From contig NZ_CP023449.1 in the NCBI RefSeq assembly GCF_002355275.1, forward strand, positions 4,318,001 through 4,382,000: 64,000 nucleotides of DNA. Direction: 5' to 3'. The first letter of the stretch is position 1; the number at the start of each line of letters is the position of its first letter. Positions 25,696-34,785 of the stretch are shown one piece after another. A model generated the notes under the pieces. The model ran no database searches. It saw only the letters and a list, made by a program, of their open reading frames with translations, and was not told the origin of the DNA. The position numbers were made by a program, and so were the translations under genes. The stretch is from Rhizorhabdus dicambivorans (lineage in GTDB: Bacteria; Pseudomonadota; Alphaproteobacteria; Sphingomonadales; Sphingomonadaceae).

Positions 25696-28115
25696 ACCGA
25701 CCGCTCGCCTTCGCAGCCATTACCCTGACCAGCCTCGCCGCCCCCTCATGGGCGGCCGATATCAAGGCGCTCGACCTGCCACGCGGCCGGTTGAGCGACG
25801 CCGTTTCCGCGCTCGCCGCGCAGACCGGCGCCAGCGTCAGCGTCACCGATGCATCGATCTGGTCGATGCGGGTGGCGGCGCTGAAGGGTCCGATGGACGC
25901 GGGCGAGGCGTTGCGCCGGCTGGTGCGCGGCAGCCGCGCCGGGGTGGTGCCGCTCGGCGGCAACAGCTTCCGTATCTATCCGCTGCCCGCCCGGACGGTG
26001 CAGCGCGCTTCGCCCCTGCCCGCCGCTCCGGTCGTCGAGCAGGGCGAGGCCATAATCGTCGTCACCGCCTCGAAGCGCGACACGCGGCTGCGCGATTTCG
26101 CCGGATCGGTGTCGATGCTCGACGGCACCGATCTCGGCTTTGGCGGGGAGCAGGGAACCGAATCGATCCTCGCCCGCGTCGCCAGCCTGTCGTCGACCCA
26201 TCTCGGCGCGGGACGCAACAAGCTGTTCATCCGCGGCATTGCCGATTCCAGCTTCACCGGGCCCACCCAGGCGACGGTCGGCCAATATTGGGGCGACATG
26301 CGGCTGACCTACAACGCGCCCGACCCCGATCTGCGCCTCTACGACATCCGCTCGGTCGAGATTCTCGAAGGGCCGCAGGGCACGCTGTATGGCGCCGGTT
26401 CGCTGGGCGGCATCATCCGCGTCATCCGCAACGCCCCCGATCTGGACAATAGTGGCGCCTCGCTGTCGGCGGGCGTCTCCGCCACGCAGCATGGCGATCC
26501 CTCGGGCGATCTCGGCGGGATGATCAACCTGCCGGTGATCGGCGGCCGGGTGGCCCTGCGGGCGGTCGGCTACGGCATCACCGAGGGCGGCTATATCGAC
26601 GATGTCTGGCGCGGCAAGAAGGACATCAACCGCACCCGCGTCGCCGGCGGCCGCGCCGCGCTGCGGATCGATCCCGGCGCTCGCTGGATGGTCGATGTCG
26701 GCGGCATCTTCCAGAACAACCATGGCCGCGACAGCCAATATGCCGATCGCCGGCTGGGCGGGCTGAAGCGCGCCAGCCGCGCACCCGGCGGGTTCGATGC
26801 CGATTATGCGCTGGGCGAGCTGGTGGTCGGGAAGAGCTGGGACGGCCTCTCCTTCATGTCGTCGACCGGCTATGCCCGCCAGCGCCTCGACGAGCGCTAC
26901 GACGCCAGCCTGCCCGGCGGCCCAGACCGGCAGTTCAGCCAGCGCAACCTGACCAACATGTTCACCAGCGAGAACCGGCTGTGGCGGCCGATGCGCCATG
27001 GCTTCGGATGGGTGCTGGGCGTCAGCCACACACGCAACAAGACCAATATCGACCGCTCCTACGGCGCGGTCGACGCGACCACGTCGGTGCCCGGCGTCAC
27101 CAACCGGGTACGCGAATCGACCATCTTCGCCGAAGCCAGCGTCGAGCCGGTGCGCGGCCTGATCGCGACGGCGGGCGCGCGCTACACCAGGTCGCGGCTG
27201 ACCGGCGGTGCCGAGGACCCGACCCCGGTGGGTCCCGATCTGTCGCCCAGGCTGGCCGCGCTGATCGAACAGGCGCGGGCGGAAATCATCGCCGGGCGGA
27301 GCGAGAAGCGCTTCCTGCCCTCGGCTTCGCTCTCCGCGACGCCGATCCGCCGGCTCACCGTCTATGCGCGCTATCAGGAGGGTTTCCGCCCCGGCGGCCT
27401 CGCGATCGAGAGCGGCTATGTCCGGCGCTTCCTGAACGACAAGGTGCGGACGATGGAGACCGGCATGCGCTTCGGCGAGCGCGGGCGCGACATCTTCGAT
27501 CTGTCGCTCAGCCTGTCACACACGCGCTGGACCAACATCCAGGCCGATTTCATCGACGCCTCGGGCCTGCCCAGCACCGACAATATCGGTGACGGACGCA
27601 TCTATTCGCTCAGCATGGAGTTGGGCCTGCGTCCGGCCAGCGGGCTGAGCCTCGATATCGCCAGCACCCTCAACGACAGCAAGGTCGTCGATCCCTCGGC
27701 CAATCTGCTCGCCGCGCTCGATGCGCCCCCGATCAATACCGAAACCGGCGCCCGCACCGGCGGCCAGAGCCGCATCCCCAATGTCGCCCGCTTCACCGTG
27801 CGGATCGGCGCCGACTATCGCGCTGCGCTCGACGAGACGCTCGAGTTGCGCGTCAGCGGCTGGGCGCGCTATGTCGGCAAGTCGCGGCTCGGCATCGGCC
27901 CGATCCTGGGCGATCTTCAGGGCGACTATTTCGATACCTCGCTTACCGCGCGGATCGGCCGGCCCGACTTCGGCGTCACCCTCGGCGTCACCAATCTCAC
28001 CGACGCGATCGGCAATCGCTTCGCGCTGGGCACGCCCTTCTCGGTGGCGGGCGGCGGACAGATCACGCCGCTGCGTCCACGCACCATCCGCCTGGGCGTC
28101 GACCGCAGCTTCTGA
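25668..28115 (+). CDS. TonB-dependent transducer-type receptor with STN domain
   Basis: An 815-residue outer-membrane receptor. A signal peptide (to about AWA, 29) is followed by an STN domain (31-108: LDLPRGRLSDAVSALAAQTGASVSV), the signalling extension that touches FecR. The TonB box region is near IIVVTASKRDTRLRD, the plug runs to about 260 (VEILEGPQGTLYGAGSLGGIIRVI) and the barrel ends in a terminal Phe (DRSF). Together with the two genes before it this is a full FecIRA-type set. The ligand is unknown; the set is coupled to glycosyltransferase-like genes rather than siderophore genes. It overlaps fecR by 28 bp. Confidence 0.92.
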   Translation: MDISAPHAVNRPLAFAAITLTSLAAPSWAADIKALDLPRGRLSDAVSALAAQTGASVSVTDASIWSMRVAALKGPMDAGEALRRLVRGSRAGVVPLGGNSFRIYPLPARTVQRASPLPAAPVVEQGEAIIVVTASKRDTRLRDFAGSVSMLDGTDLGFGGEQGTESILARVASLSSTHLGAGRNKLFIRGIADSSFTGPTQATVGQYWGDMRLTYNAPDPDLRLYDIRSVEILEGPQGTLYGAGSLGGIIRVIRNAPDLDNSGASLSAGVSATQHGDPSGDLGGMINLPVIGGRVALRAVGYGITEGGYIDDVWRGKKDINRTRVAGGRAALRIDPGARWMVDVGGIFQNNHGRDSQYADRRLGGLKRASRAPGGFDADYALGELVVGKSWDGLSFMSSTGYARQRLDERYDASLPGGPDRQFSQRNLTNMFTSENRLWRPMRHGFGWVLGVSHTRNKTNIDRSYGAVDATTSVPGVTNRVRESTIFAEASVEPVRGLIATAGARYTRSRLTGGAEDPTPVGPDLSPRLAALIEQARAEIIAGRSEKRFLPSASLSATPIRRLTVYARYQEGFRPGGLAIESGYVRRFLNDKVRTMETGMRFGERGRDIFDLSLSLSHTRWTNIQADFIDASGLPSTDNIGDGRIYSLSMELGLRPASGLSLDIASTLNDSKVVDPSANLLAALDAPPINTETGARTGGQSRIPNVARFTVRIGADYRAALDETLELRVSGWARYVGKSRLGIGPILGDLQGDYFDTSLTARIGRPDFGVTLGVTNLTDAIGNRFALGTPFSVAGGGQITPLRPRTIRLGVDRSF

Positions 28116-28637
28116 TCGGCCGCGCGGCAAAATCGCGGACCCCGAAAAAAAATCAAGGTTCCCGGGACATGGCTCCGTCTTGGCTGTGAGCAGGGAGATA
28201 TTTTCTCCACGGCCATCCGGAGCGCCGCGTCGCGGCGGCCGGTCGCCGGCTCCAGGTTCATCCCGGATCCCTCTCCCACGGAGGGCTTGGGGATGGGGGG
28301 GATATTGGCGGTCCAGGAGCCCGGACGGTCCCCCTCCATCCCCAAAATATTCCTTCTCCCCCTCGACGGCGGAGATTCTGGTGCGGTGCGGATCGGCTTT
28401 TGGAGGATTGCCGATCCGCACCGTGCTCCCGCGCGCGCGCCGCACATCTTCCATATTTGACCTATATGGTTCTTAACTACCATCAATGTCAGCAAATAAT
28501 TCATGATATTTCATTGATTTATGAAATTCATGAACCACAAAGGATCGATATAGCCAAGGCTCCCGAAGATCGTCCCCGTCTCCCAACCAGACAGAAGCCT
28601 GCCACGGGCTCCGCTACGGAAAGGGACATGTTCTTCG
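28116..28637. other. Spacer with palindromic repeats and an AT-rich promoter block
   Basis: No gene is seen in these 522 bp. The first part is GC-rich and holds a long imperfect inverted repeat (TTGGGGATGG near 28288 against CCATCCCCAA near 28337), likely the terminator of the receptor operon. The last part, 28445-28560, is strikingly AT-rich and holds a dyad; it is the promoter region of the autotransporter gene. Confidence 0.6.
28508..28527. promoter_or_regulatory. Dyad in AT-rich region before autotransporter
   Basis: ATTTCAT-TGATTT-ATGAAAT is a perfect 7-bp dyad 110 bp before the autotransporter start, flanked by further ATTCATGA half-sites. It may be a regulator binding site or a hairpin in the leader; which one cannot be told. 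Confidence 0.45.
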
Positions 28638-31600
28638 ATGCGCAACCTGCTTGCCTCCACCTGCCTTGCCGCGCTCGCCATCGCTCCGGCCCATGCCGAA
28701 ACCACCGTCGCCGACAAGCGCACCGCCGCGATCCGCACCTCCACCATCAAGGCCGGTGCCGCCGATGATATCCGCATAACCTCGGCCGGATCGGTCGAGC
28801 CGACCGTCGCCGGCGCGGCGGTGACGATCGACAGCAATCACAGGGTCGTGAACGAAGGCACGATCCTGATCGGCAACCAGGACAATTCGATCGGCATCCG
28901 CGCCGAGGCCGGCCGCACCGGCGGCATCACCAACGCCTCGGGCGGGAAGATCACCATAGACGAGACCTACACCCCCGCCGATGCCGACAAGGACGGCGAT
29001 CTCGACGGCCCGCTCGCGGTCGGCAGCGGCCGCTTCGGCATCCGCACGATGGGCGATTTCATCGGCGACGTCACCAACAGCGGCACCATCACCATCGAAG
29101 GCCGGGATTCGGCCGGCATCCAGCTCGGCGGCACGCTCGACGGCAAGCTGATCCAGGACGGCACGATCAGCGTCACCGGCGACCGGTCGGTCGGCGTGCG
29201 GCTCGGCAACGTCACCGGCGGGGTCCAACCCCCGGTCGTCGGTCAATATTCGACCGCGGTGCGGATCGCCGGCACCGTCACCGCGACCGGCCAGGGCGCG
29301 GTCGGCGTCTCGGCCGAGGGCGACATCAACGGCGCGCTCGTCATCCAGGGCACCGTCACCGCGACCGGCTATCGCAGCACCACCGCCCCCGCCGACACCA
29401 GCAAGCTCGACGCCGACGATCTGCTCCAGGGCGGCCCCGCCGTCCGTATCGCCGGCAATGTCGCGGGCGGCGTCGTCTTCGCGGTCCCGCCCAAGGACAA
29501 CAGCACCACCGACAATGACGAGGACAAGGACGGCATCGAGGATTCCAAGGAAGGCTCGGCCTCGGTCACCTCGGTCGGTGCCGCGCCGGCGGTGGAGATC
29601 GGCTCGGCCACCCGCGCCGTCACCCTCGGCGCGGTCTCGGGCAACGCCGACGGCCATGGGCTGATCAACGAGGGCAACATCACCGGCGCGGGCGCCTATC
29701 CGGGCGTCAACGGCAATGGCATGGTGATCGGCGGACTCGGCCAGGCGGTGACCGTCGCGGGCGGCATGACCAACAAGGGCAATATCACCGCGACCGGCGC
29801 CACCGCCACCGCGCTCCGGGTCGGCGCCGGCGCCACCGTGCCCCAGCTCAAGAATTCCGGCACGATCGCGGCGACCGGCGCCAACGCCACCAACACCCGC
29901 GCGGTCGCCATCCAGATCGACAGCGGCGCGAAACTCTTCGAGCTCTCCAACAGCGGCAGCATCAAGGCGGTCGGCACCGGCACCGTCGCCGCGGACGCCG
30001 CCTCCGCGACCGCCATCCTCGACCGCTCGGGCGAGCTGCGCCTGATCAGCAACAGCGGCACGATATCGGCCAGCGGCGTCGCCGGGGCCAGCACCGCGAT
30101 CGATCTGGGCGCCAACACCAGCGGCGCGCGGATCGGCCAGACCCAGGTGGCGAGCGGGATCGCGGCGCCGTCGATCGTCGGCGACGTGCGCTTCGGCAGC
30201 GGCAACGACGTGTTCGACATCGCCGATGGCAGCATGGCGGGCGACACCAGCTTCGGCGCCGGCGCCAACCAGCTGCTGCTGTCCGGCGACGCCACCTATG
30301 CCGGGCGCAGCTTCTTCGGCGCCGGCAACGACATCGTCACCCTCGGCGGCACCTCGGCCTATACCGGCGACATCGATCTGGGCGGCGGCGCCGACCGGCT
30401 GACCCTCACCGGCTCGGCCCGCTTCCGGGGCAGCCTGCTCAACGCGCAGGGCACCGCGGTCGCCGTCACCGGCGGCACGCTCGACATCGGACGGACCACC
30501 GCCTCGATCGGCTCGCTCAGCGTCGGCGGCGGCGGCACGCTGGTCGTCAGCGTCGACACCGCGACGCGCACCAACACCCTCTACCAGGTCGCCGGCAACG
30601 CCAGCATCGACGGCGGTGCCAAGGTGGTGGTCAGGCTCAGCGGCGTCACCGGCGCGGAAGGCAGCTACACCTTCGTCCGCGCCGGATCGGTCACCCTGCC
30701 GACCACGATCGCGGCCAACCGCGCGGTGCTGCCCTTCATGTACAAGGGCACCGTCTCGGCGAAGTCCGCGACCGAGATCGCAGTCGACGTCACCCGCAAG
30801 ACCACCACCGAGCTGGGCCTGAACCGCAGCCAGGCGCGCGCCTATGACGCGATCTACGCCGCGCTCGGCAAGGACGCCAAGGTCGCCGGCGTCTATCTGG
30901 AGGCCGCCGACGGCAACGCCTTCCGCCGCTCGGTGCGGCAGATGCTGCCCGATCATGCCGGCGGCGCGTTCGAATCGGTGACGATGGGCTCGCGCGCCAC
31001 CGCCACCTTCCTGGCCGATCCCAACGCGCCTTTCGCCGACATGGGCAAATGGGGCTATTTCATCCAGCAGGTCGGCTGGGGCACCTCGAAGGGGCTGGGC
31101 GACACCGCCTCCTACGACGTCTCCGGCTGGGGCGTGTCGATGGGCGGCGAGATCAAGACCGACCTCGGCAGTTTCGGCCTCAGCCTTGCCTATCTCTACG
31201 GCAAGGATGCCGATGGCGGCACCGACAACAAGGTCGATGCCGACAATTACGAGATCGGCGGCTACTGGCGCGGCTATTGGGGCCCGCTGCAGGGCTGGAC
31301 GCGCGTCTCCTGGGGCCATGTCCGCTTCAAGGGCAGCCGCGTCTTCTCGGGCGCGCTCGGCACCGAGACTGTCGATCGCCGCGCGAAGGGCCGCTGGAAC
31401 GGCCGGCTGCTCTCGGCGGCGGGCGGCGCCTCCTATGACTGGAAGCTGGGCGGCTTCACCCTGCGCCCCAAGGCGGCGGTCGACTATTACCGCCTGAAGG
31501 AGAAGGGCTATGCCGAGGCCGGCGGCGGCGACGCCTTCAACCTGATCGTCGACGGCCGCTCGTCGGACGAGCTGGCGCTGACCGGCAGCGTCGCGGCGGG

Positions 31601-31883
31601 CTTCGACTTCGGCGGCGCGAACGAGGATTCGGGCTGGTTCCGCATCGAGGCCGAGGCGGGCCGGCGCGAGCTGGTCGGCGGGTCGCTCGGCTCCACCACC
31701 GCGCGTTTCGCGGGCGGCACCGCCTTCACCCTCGATCCCGAGCAGCGCACCAGCGGCTGGGTCGGCAAGCTGCGCGCGGTCGGCGGCGGCGCCGGCTTCC
31801 AGATCGGCGGCGAGGCGGGCGCCGAACAGCAGCAGGGCCGCGCCGCCCTCTCGCTGCGCGCCAGCCTGGTGGTCGGGCTCTAA
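28638..31883 (+). CDS. Autotransporter with beta-helical passenger
   Basis: A 1081-residue type Va secreted protein. A signal peptide ends at AHA (about 20). The passenger (about 25-720) is a low-complexity Gly/Thr/Ser/Asn beta-helix with repeated phrases such as NSGTI, GTVTATG and NKGNITATG. It holds two Asp-rich loops, ADADKDGDLDG (near 114) and DNDEDKDGIED (near 295), that resemble calcium-binding EF-like loops. The translocator barrel covers about the last 280 residues and ends in a hydrophobic strand with a terminal Leu. A surface role such as adhesion or biofilm is likely. The ATG at 28638 has AAGGGA about 12 bp upstream. Confidence 0.9.
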   Translation: MRNLLASTCLAALAIAPAHAETTVADKRTAAIRTSTIKAGAADDIRITSAGSVEPTVAGAAVTIDSNHRVVNEGTILIGNQDNSIGIRAEAGRTGGITNASGGKITIDETYTPADADKDGDLDGPLAVGSGRFGIRTMGDFIGDVTNSGTITIEGRDSAGIQLGGTLDGKLIQDGTISVTGDRSVGVRLGNVTGGVQPPVVGQYSTAVRIAGTVTATGQGAVGVSAEGDINGALVIQGTVTATGYRSTTAPADTSKLDADDLLQGGPAVRIAGNVAGGVVFAVPPKDNSTTDNDEDKDGIEDSKEGSASVTSVGAAPAVEIGSATRAVTLGAVSGNADGHGLINEGNITGAGAYPGVNGNGMVIGGLGQAVTVAGGMTNKGNITATGATATALRVGAGATVPQLKNSGTIAATGANATNTRAVAIQIDSGAKLFELSNSGSIKAVGTGTVAADAASATAILDRSGELRLISNSGTISASGVAGASTAIDLGANTSGARIGQTQVASGIAAPSIVGDVRFGSGNDVFDIADGSMAGDTSFGAGANQLLLSGDATYAGRSFFGAGNDIVTLGGTSAYTGDIDLGGGADRLTLTGSARFRGSLLNAQGTAVAVTGGTLDIGRTTASIGSLSVGGGGTLVVSVDTATRTNTLYQVAGNASIDGGAKVVVRLSGVTGAEGSYTFVRAGSVTLPTTIAANRAVLPFMYKGTVSAKSATEIAVDVTRKTTTELGLNRSQARAYDAIYAALGKDAKVAGVYLEAADGNAFRRSVRQMLPDHAGGAFESVTMGSRATATFLADPNAPFADMGKWGYFIQQVGWGTSKGLGDTASYDVSGWGVSMGGEIKTDLGSFGLSLAYLYGKDADGGTDNKVDADNYEIGGYWRGYWGPLQGWTRVSWGHVRFKGSRVFSGALGTETVDRRAKGRWNGRLLSAAGGASYDWKLGGFTLRPKAAVDYYRLKEKGYAEAGGGDAFNLIVDGRSSDELALTGSVAAGFDFGGANEDSGWFRIEAEAGRRELVGGSLGSTTARFAGGTAFTLDPEQRTSGWVGKLRAVGGGAGFQIGGEAGAEQQQGRAALSLRASLVVGL

Positions 31884-31885
31884 GA

Positions 31886-31929
31886 GCGATTTCGAGGCAG
31901 ATGGAGACATCTGCCGGCTCGGAAATCGC
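31886..31929. repeat. Interrupted palindrome, copy 2 of a dispersed repeat
   Basis: It starts 3 bp past the autotransporter stop and matches the copy at 10013-10056 in both arms (GCGATTTC, GGCAGATG and their complements) with only a few loop changes. It may also act as a 3' stabilising or terminating structure. Confidence 0.8.
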
Positions 31930-32042
31930 GGCAAATAATCATCTAGAGAACCGAATCCCTCCTTTGAGGAGGGCCGGGGGCGGGTGAACTCCCCACATCG
32001 CGGTTAAAGGCCCCCCAAACCGCCATCCGCCCCCGGGTCATC

Positions 32043-32083
32043 GGCCCCGTCTTCCCCACAGGGAGGCGGGGCCTTTCATTTTT
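32043..32083 (+). terminator. Intrinsic terminator downstream of autotransporter
   Basis: GGCCCCG (32043-32049) pairs with CGGGGCC (32067-32073), the stem is extended inward by CTTCCC/GGGAGG, and TTTCATTTTT follows. It has the form of a good plus-strand terminator. Confidence 0.7.
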
Positions 32084-32365
32084 GAGCTGGCCGGCGCGCA
32101 CCCGGCGGGTCCCGCGCGCGCCACACCCCCCACATCTGGTATGCCGCCAAGCTCTGCGTCGGAGCCGGCAAGGCTCCGCAAGCGCGAATGCGGGCCGGAG
32201 CTTATGCGAGGATAGCCAAGGCAGGCGGAGGCCTGCCGCCCGGCGCCTGAGGGCAAAAAACAAAATTCAAAAATTCCATCCACAGATTCTTTTGTTGCGC
32301 CTTCGTTCTTCCCTGCGCGCAACCATTTGAACCGACTCACTATTCCATCGCGTCAAGGGGGGCCC

Positions 32366-32395
32366 GACTCATTTCGTCGTGCGACGAAACGAGTC
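32366..32395. promoter_or_regulatory. Hairpin upstream of nrd promoter
   Basis: GACTC-A-TTTCGTCG and CGACGAAA-C-GAGTC form a 14-bp arm pair with a single mismatch and a two-base loop, directly upstream of the probable nrdA promoter. It could be a regulator site or a terminator shielding nrdA. Confidence 0.45.
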
Positions 32396-32417
32396 CCCGA
32401 ACCGTCATTTTGACTCT

Positions 32418-32454
32418 TGCGCTGGGACTCAGATGAGGCACTATAGGTTGTGTA
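32418..32454 (+). promoter_or_regulatory. Probable nrdA promoter with NrdR-like box
   Basis: TTGCGC and ACTATA are spaced by 17 bp. CACTATAGGTTGTGT (32440-32454) covers the -10 and resembles the NrdR consensus (ACAC-TATAT-GTGT type), fitting ATP/dATP-dependent repression of ribonucleotide reductase. A second box was not clearly found. Confidence 0.5.
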
Positions 32455-32671
32455 AGACAACAGGGGCAGCGCTAGAGATGGTGGAGACGCACGGAAGCAC
32501 CGCTTCCGGCGAGGAGCCTTCTTCTGCGCTGTGGAAACCGGGGATAAGGGCGGATCGGCACTGGAACGGGGCCGGAAAACCACTATCTTGGGGGGATCGC
32601 CTTGAGTCGAACGTTTGTGGAACATAGCCGGTGCCGCCGGCTTGTGCTATAGGGTAGCGGAGACGGGCGAC

Positions 32672-34642
32672 ATGGATCTATCCGGCAGCAGCGAAGTGAG
32701 CTCGAACGACGTGGCGACGACCATCGATTCCCCGGCCAAGGAGGCCAAGGCGGCCCAACCCGCGACAGCGGCCGGGAAGCCGCCCGTCGCCGAGCCCGCG
32801 GCTGAGGCGCCCCGGTCGAAGCTGGGCACCGGCAGCATGGAGATCCGCCCCCAGCTGTTCGACGTCACCGTCGATCACAGCCGCGACGCGCTGCTCACCG
32901 ATTTCGGCAAGGAGACGCTGGACGACCGCTATCTCCTCCCCGGCGAAAGCTATCAGGACCTGTTCGTGCGCGTCGCCTCGGCCTATGCCGACGATCAGGG
33001 GCATGCCCAGCGCATCTACGACTATATCTCGAAGCTGTGGTTCATGCCCTCCACGCCGGTCCTGTCGAACGGCGGCACCGGCCGGGGCCTGCCGATCAGC
33101 TGCTATCTCAATTCGGTCGACGACAGCCTGGAGGGCATCGTCAACACCTGGAACGAGAATGTCTGGCTGGCGGCGCGCGGCGGCGGCATCGGCACCTATT
33201 GGGGCTCGGTGCGCGGCATTGGTGAGCCGGTCGGCCTCAACGGCAAGACCTCGGGCATCATCCCCTTCGTCCGCGTCATGGATTCGCTGACCCTGGCGAT
33301 CAGCCAGGGCTCGCTGCGGCGCGGCTCGGCGGCGGTCTATCTCGATGTCTCGCACCCCGAGATCGAGGAGTTTCTGGAGATCCGCAAGCCGTCGGGCGAT
33401 TTCAACCGCAAGGCGCTCAACCTCCACCATGGCGTGCTGCTGACCGATGCCTTCATGGAAGCGGTCCGCGACGGCAAGGAGTGGGAGCTGGTCAGCCCCA
33501 AGGACCAGTCGAAGCGCGGCTCGGTCGATGCCCGCGCGCTGTTCCAGAAGCTGGTCGAGACCCGGCTTGCCACCGGTGAGCCCTATATCGTGTTCAACGA
33601 CACGGTGAACCGGATGATGCCGAAGCATCACCGCGACGTCGGCCTCAAGGTCTCCACCTCGAACCTCTGTTCGGAGATCACCCTGCCCACCGGGCGCGAC
33701 CAGCACGGCATGGATCGCACCGCGGTCTGCTGCCTCTCCTCGCTCAACCTCGAGACGTGGGACGAGTGGAACGGCGACAAGCGCTTCATCGAGGATGTCA
33801 TGCGCTTCCTCGACAATGTGCTGCAGGACTATATCGACCGCGCGCCGGACGAGATGGCCCGCGCTAAGTACAGCGCCAGCCGCGAACGCTCGGTCGGCCT
33901 CGGCGTGATGGGTTTCCACACCTTCCTCCAGGCGCGCGGCCTTCCCTTCGAAGGCGCGATGGCCAAGAGCTGGAACCTCAAGATCTTCAAGCATATCGCC
34001 GCCGCCGCGCAGGAGGCGTCGATGCTGCTGGCCAGCGAGCGGGGGCCCTGCCCCGACGCCGCCGACCAGGGCGTGATGGAGCGGTTCAGCTGCAAGATGG
34101 CGATCGCGCCCACCGCGTCGATCTCGATCATCTGCGGCGGCACCTCGGCCTGCATCGAGCCGATCCCGGCCAATATCTACACCCACAAGACGCTGTCGGG
34201 CAGCTTCTCGATCAAGAATCCCTATCTGGAGAAGCTCCTCCAGGAGAAGTCGAAGAACAGCGACGCGGTGTGGAACTCGATCCTCGAGAAGGGCGGATCG
34301 GTCCAGCATCTCGATTTCCTGACCCAGGAGGAGAAGGACGTCTACAAGACCAGCTTCGAGATCGACCAGCGCTGGCTGATCGAGCTTGCCGCCGATCGCA
34401 CCCCCTATATCGATCAGGCCCAGTCGCTGAACCTGTTCATCCCGGCCGATGTCGACAAGTGGGACCTGCTGATGCTCCACTTCCGCGCGTGGGAACTGGG
34501 CATCAAATCGCTCTATTATCTCCGCTCCAAATCCGTCCAGCGCGCCGGCTTCGCGGGCGGCGTGGAGGCGGACAACACGCCCGACCTCAAGCAGATCGAG
34601 CTCGAGACCAAGGATTATGACGAATGTCTGGCGTGCCAGTAA
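32672..34642 (+). CDS. nrdA: Ribonucleotide reductase class Ia, alpha subunit
   Basis: A 656-residue large subunit that reduces ribonucleoside diphosphates. Cys144 (PISCYLNS) is one of the redox cysteines, Asn331-Leu-Cys333-Ser-Glu335 is the active-site NxCxE set, Cys353/Cys354 lie in the paired-cysteine strand, LYYLRS near residue 629 holds the radical-path tyrosine pair, and the C-terminal CLAC is the thioredoxin-reached cysteine pair. The first 55 residues are Ala/Pro-rich and disordered; the usual N-terminal ATP-cone is absent, so dATP activity control by that domain is lost. Start 32672 has GGAGA upstream. It acts with NrdB encoded 376 bp further on. Confidence 0.95.
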   Translation: MDLSGSSEVSSNDVATTIDSPAKEAKAAQPATAAGKPPVAEPAAEAPRSKLGTGSMEIRPQLFDVTVDHSRDALLTDFGKETLDDRYLLPGESYQDLFVRVASAYADDQGHAQRIYDYISKLWFMPSTPVLSNGGTGRGLPISCYLNSVDDSLEGIVNTWNENVWLAARGGGIGTYWGSVRGIGEPVGLNGKTSGIIPFVRVMDSLTLAISQGSLRRGSAAVYLDVSHPEIEEFLEIRKPSGDFNRKALNLHHGVLLTDAFMEAVRDGKEWELVSPKDQSKRGSVDARALFQKLVETRLATGEPYIVFNDTVNRMMPKHHRDVGLKVSTSNLCSEITLPTGRDQHGMDRTAVCCLSSLNLETWDEWNGDKRFIEDVMRFLDNVLQDYIDRAPDEMARAKYSASRERSVGLGVMGFHTFLQARGLPFEGAMAKSWNLKIFKHIAAAAQEASMLLASERGPCPDAADQGVMERFSCKMAIAPTASISIICGGTSACIEPIPANIYTHKTLSGSFSIKNPYLEKLLQEKSKNSDAVWNSILEKGGSVQHLDFLTQEEKDVYKTSFEIDQRWLIELAADRTPYIDQAQSLNLFIPADVDKWDLLMLHFRAWELGIKSLYYLRSKSVQRAGFAGGVEADNTPDLKQIELETKDYDECLACQ

Positions 34643-34671
34643 GGCGCTCCGGCAACACCCCTCCCCCGTCA

Positions 34672-34757
34672 CCCCAGCGCAGGCTGGGGTCCATGTCTCT
34701 CAACAGCCAGATGGCATCCGGGAAGGAAGCAGACATGGATTCCTGCCTCCGCAGGAA
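34672..34757. repeat. Composite palindromic repeat inside the nrd operon
   Basis: CCCCAGC/GCTGGGG (34672-34689) and TTCCTGC/GCAGGAA (34740-34757) are two hairpins, and CCATGTCT (34691-34698) pairs with AGACATGG (34731-34738). It is a BIME-like repeat in the nrdA-nrdB gap and may lower or stabilise the downstream message. Confidence 0.6.
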
Positions 34758-34785
34758 GGACGGAATGGGGGTCAGGCCCTGAATC

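Larger units (their letters stand above)
31884..32671. other. Long spacer between autotransporter and nrdA
   Basis: No convincing gene is found in about 790 bp. It holds, in order, the dispersed palindrome, a CCCTCC-TTTGA-GGAGGG hairpin (31957-31973), a terminator, a GC-rich stretch with no recognised content, an AT-rich block (32255-32300), a long hairpin (32366-32395) and the nrd promoter area with an NrdR-like box. Confidence 0.6.

Noticed and set aside
28614-31934. Very long open frame on the minus strand opposite the autotransporter (over 1100 codons)
   Set aside because: It mirrors the GC-rich, repetitive plus-strand gene, is Arg/Asp/Gly/Ala-biased with no recognisable domain and has no RBS. 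The plus strand has a signal peptide and a barrel.
32255-32300. Possible DnaA box (CATCCACAG) in the AT-rich block before nrdA
   Set aside because: It misses the TTATNCACA consensus at two or more positions and no cluster of boxes is present; not an origin.
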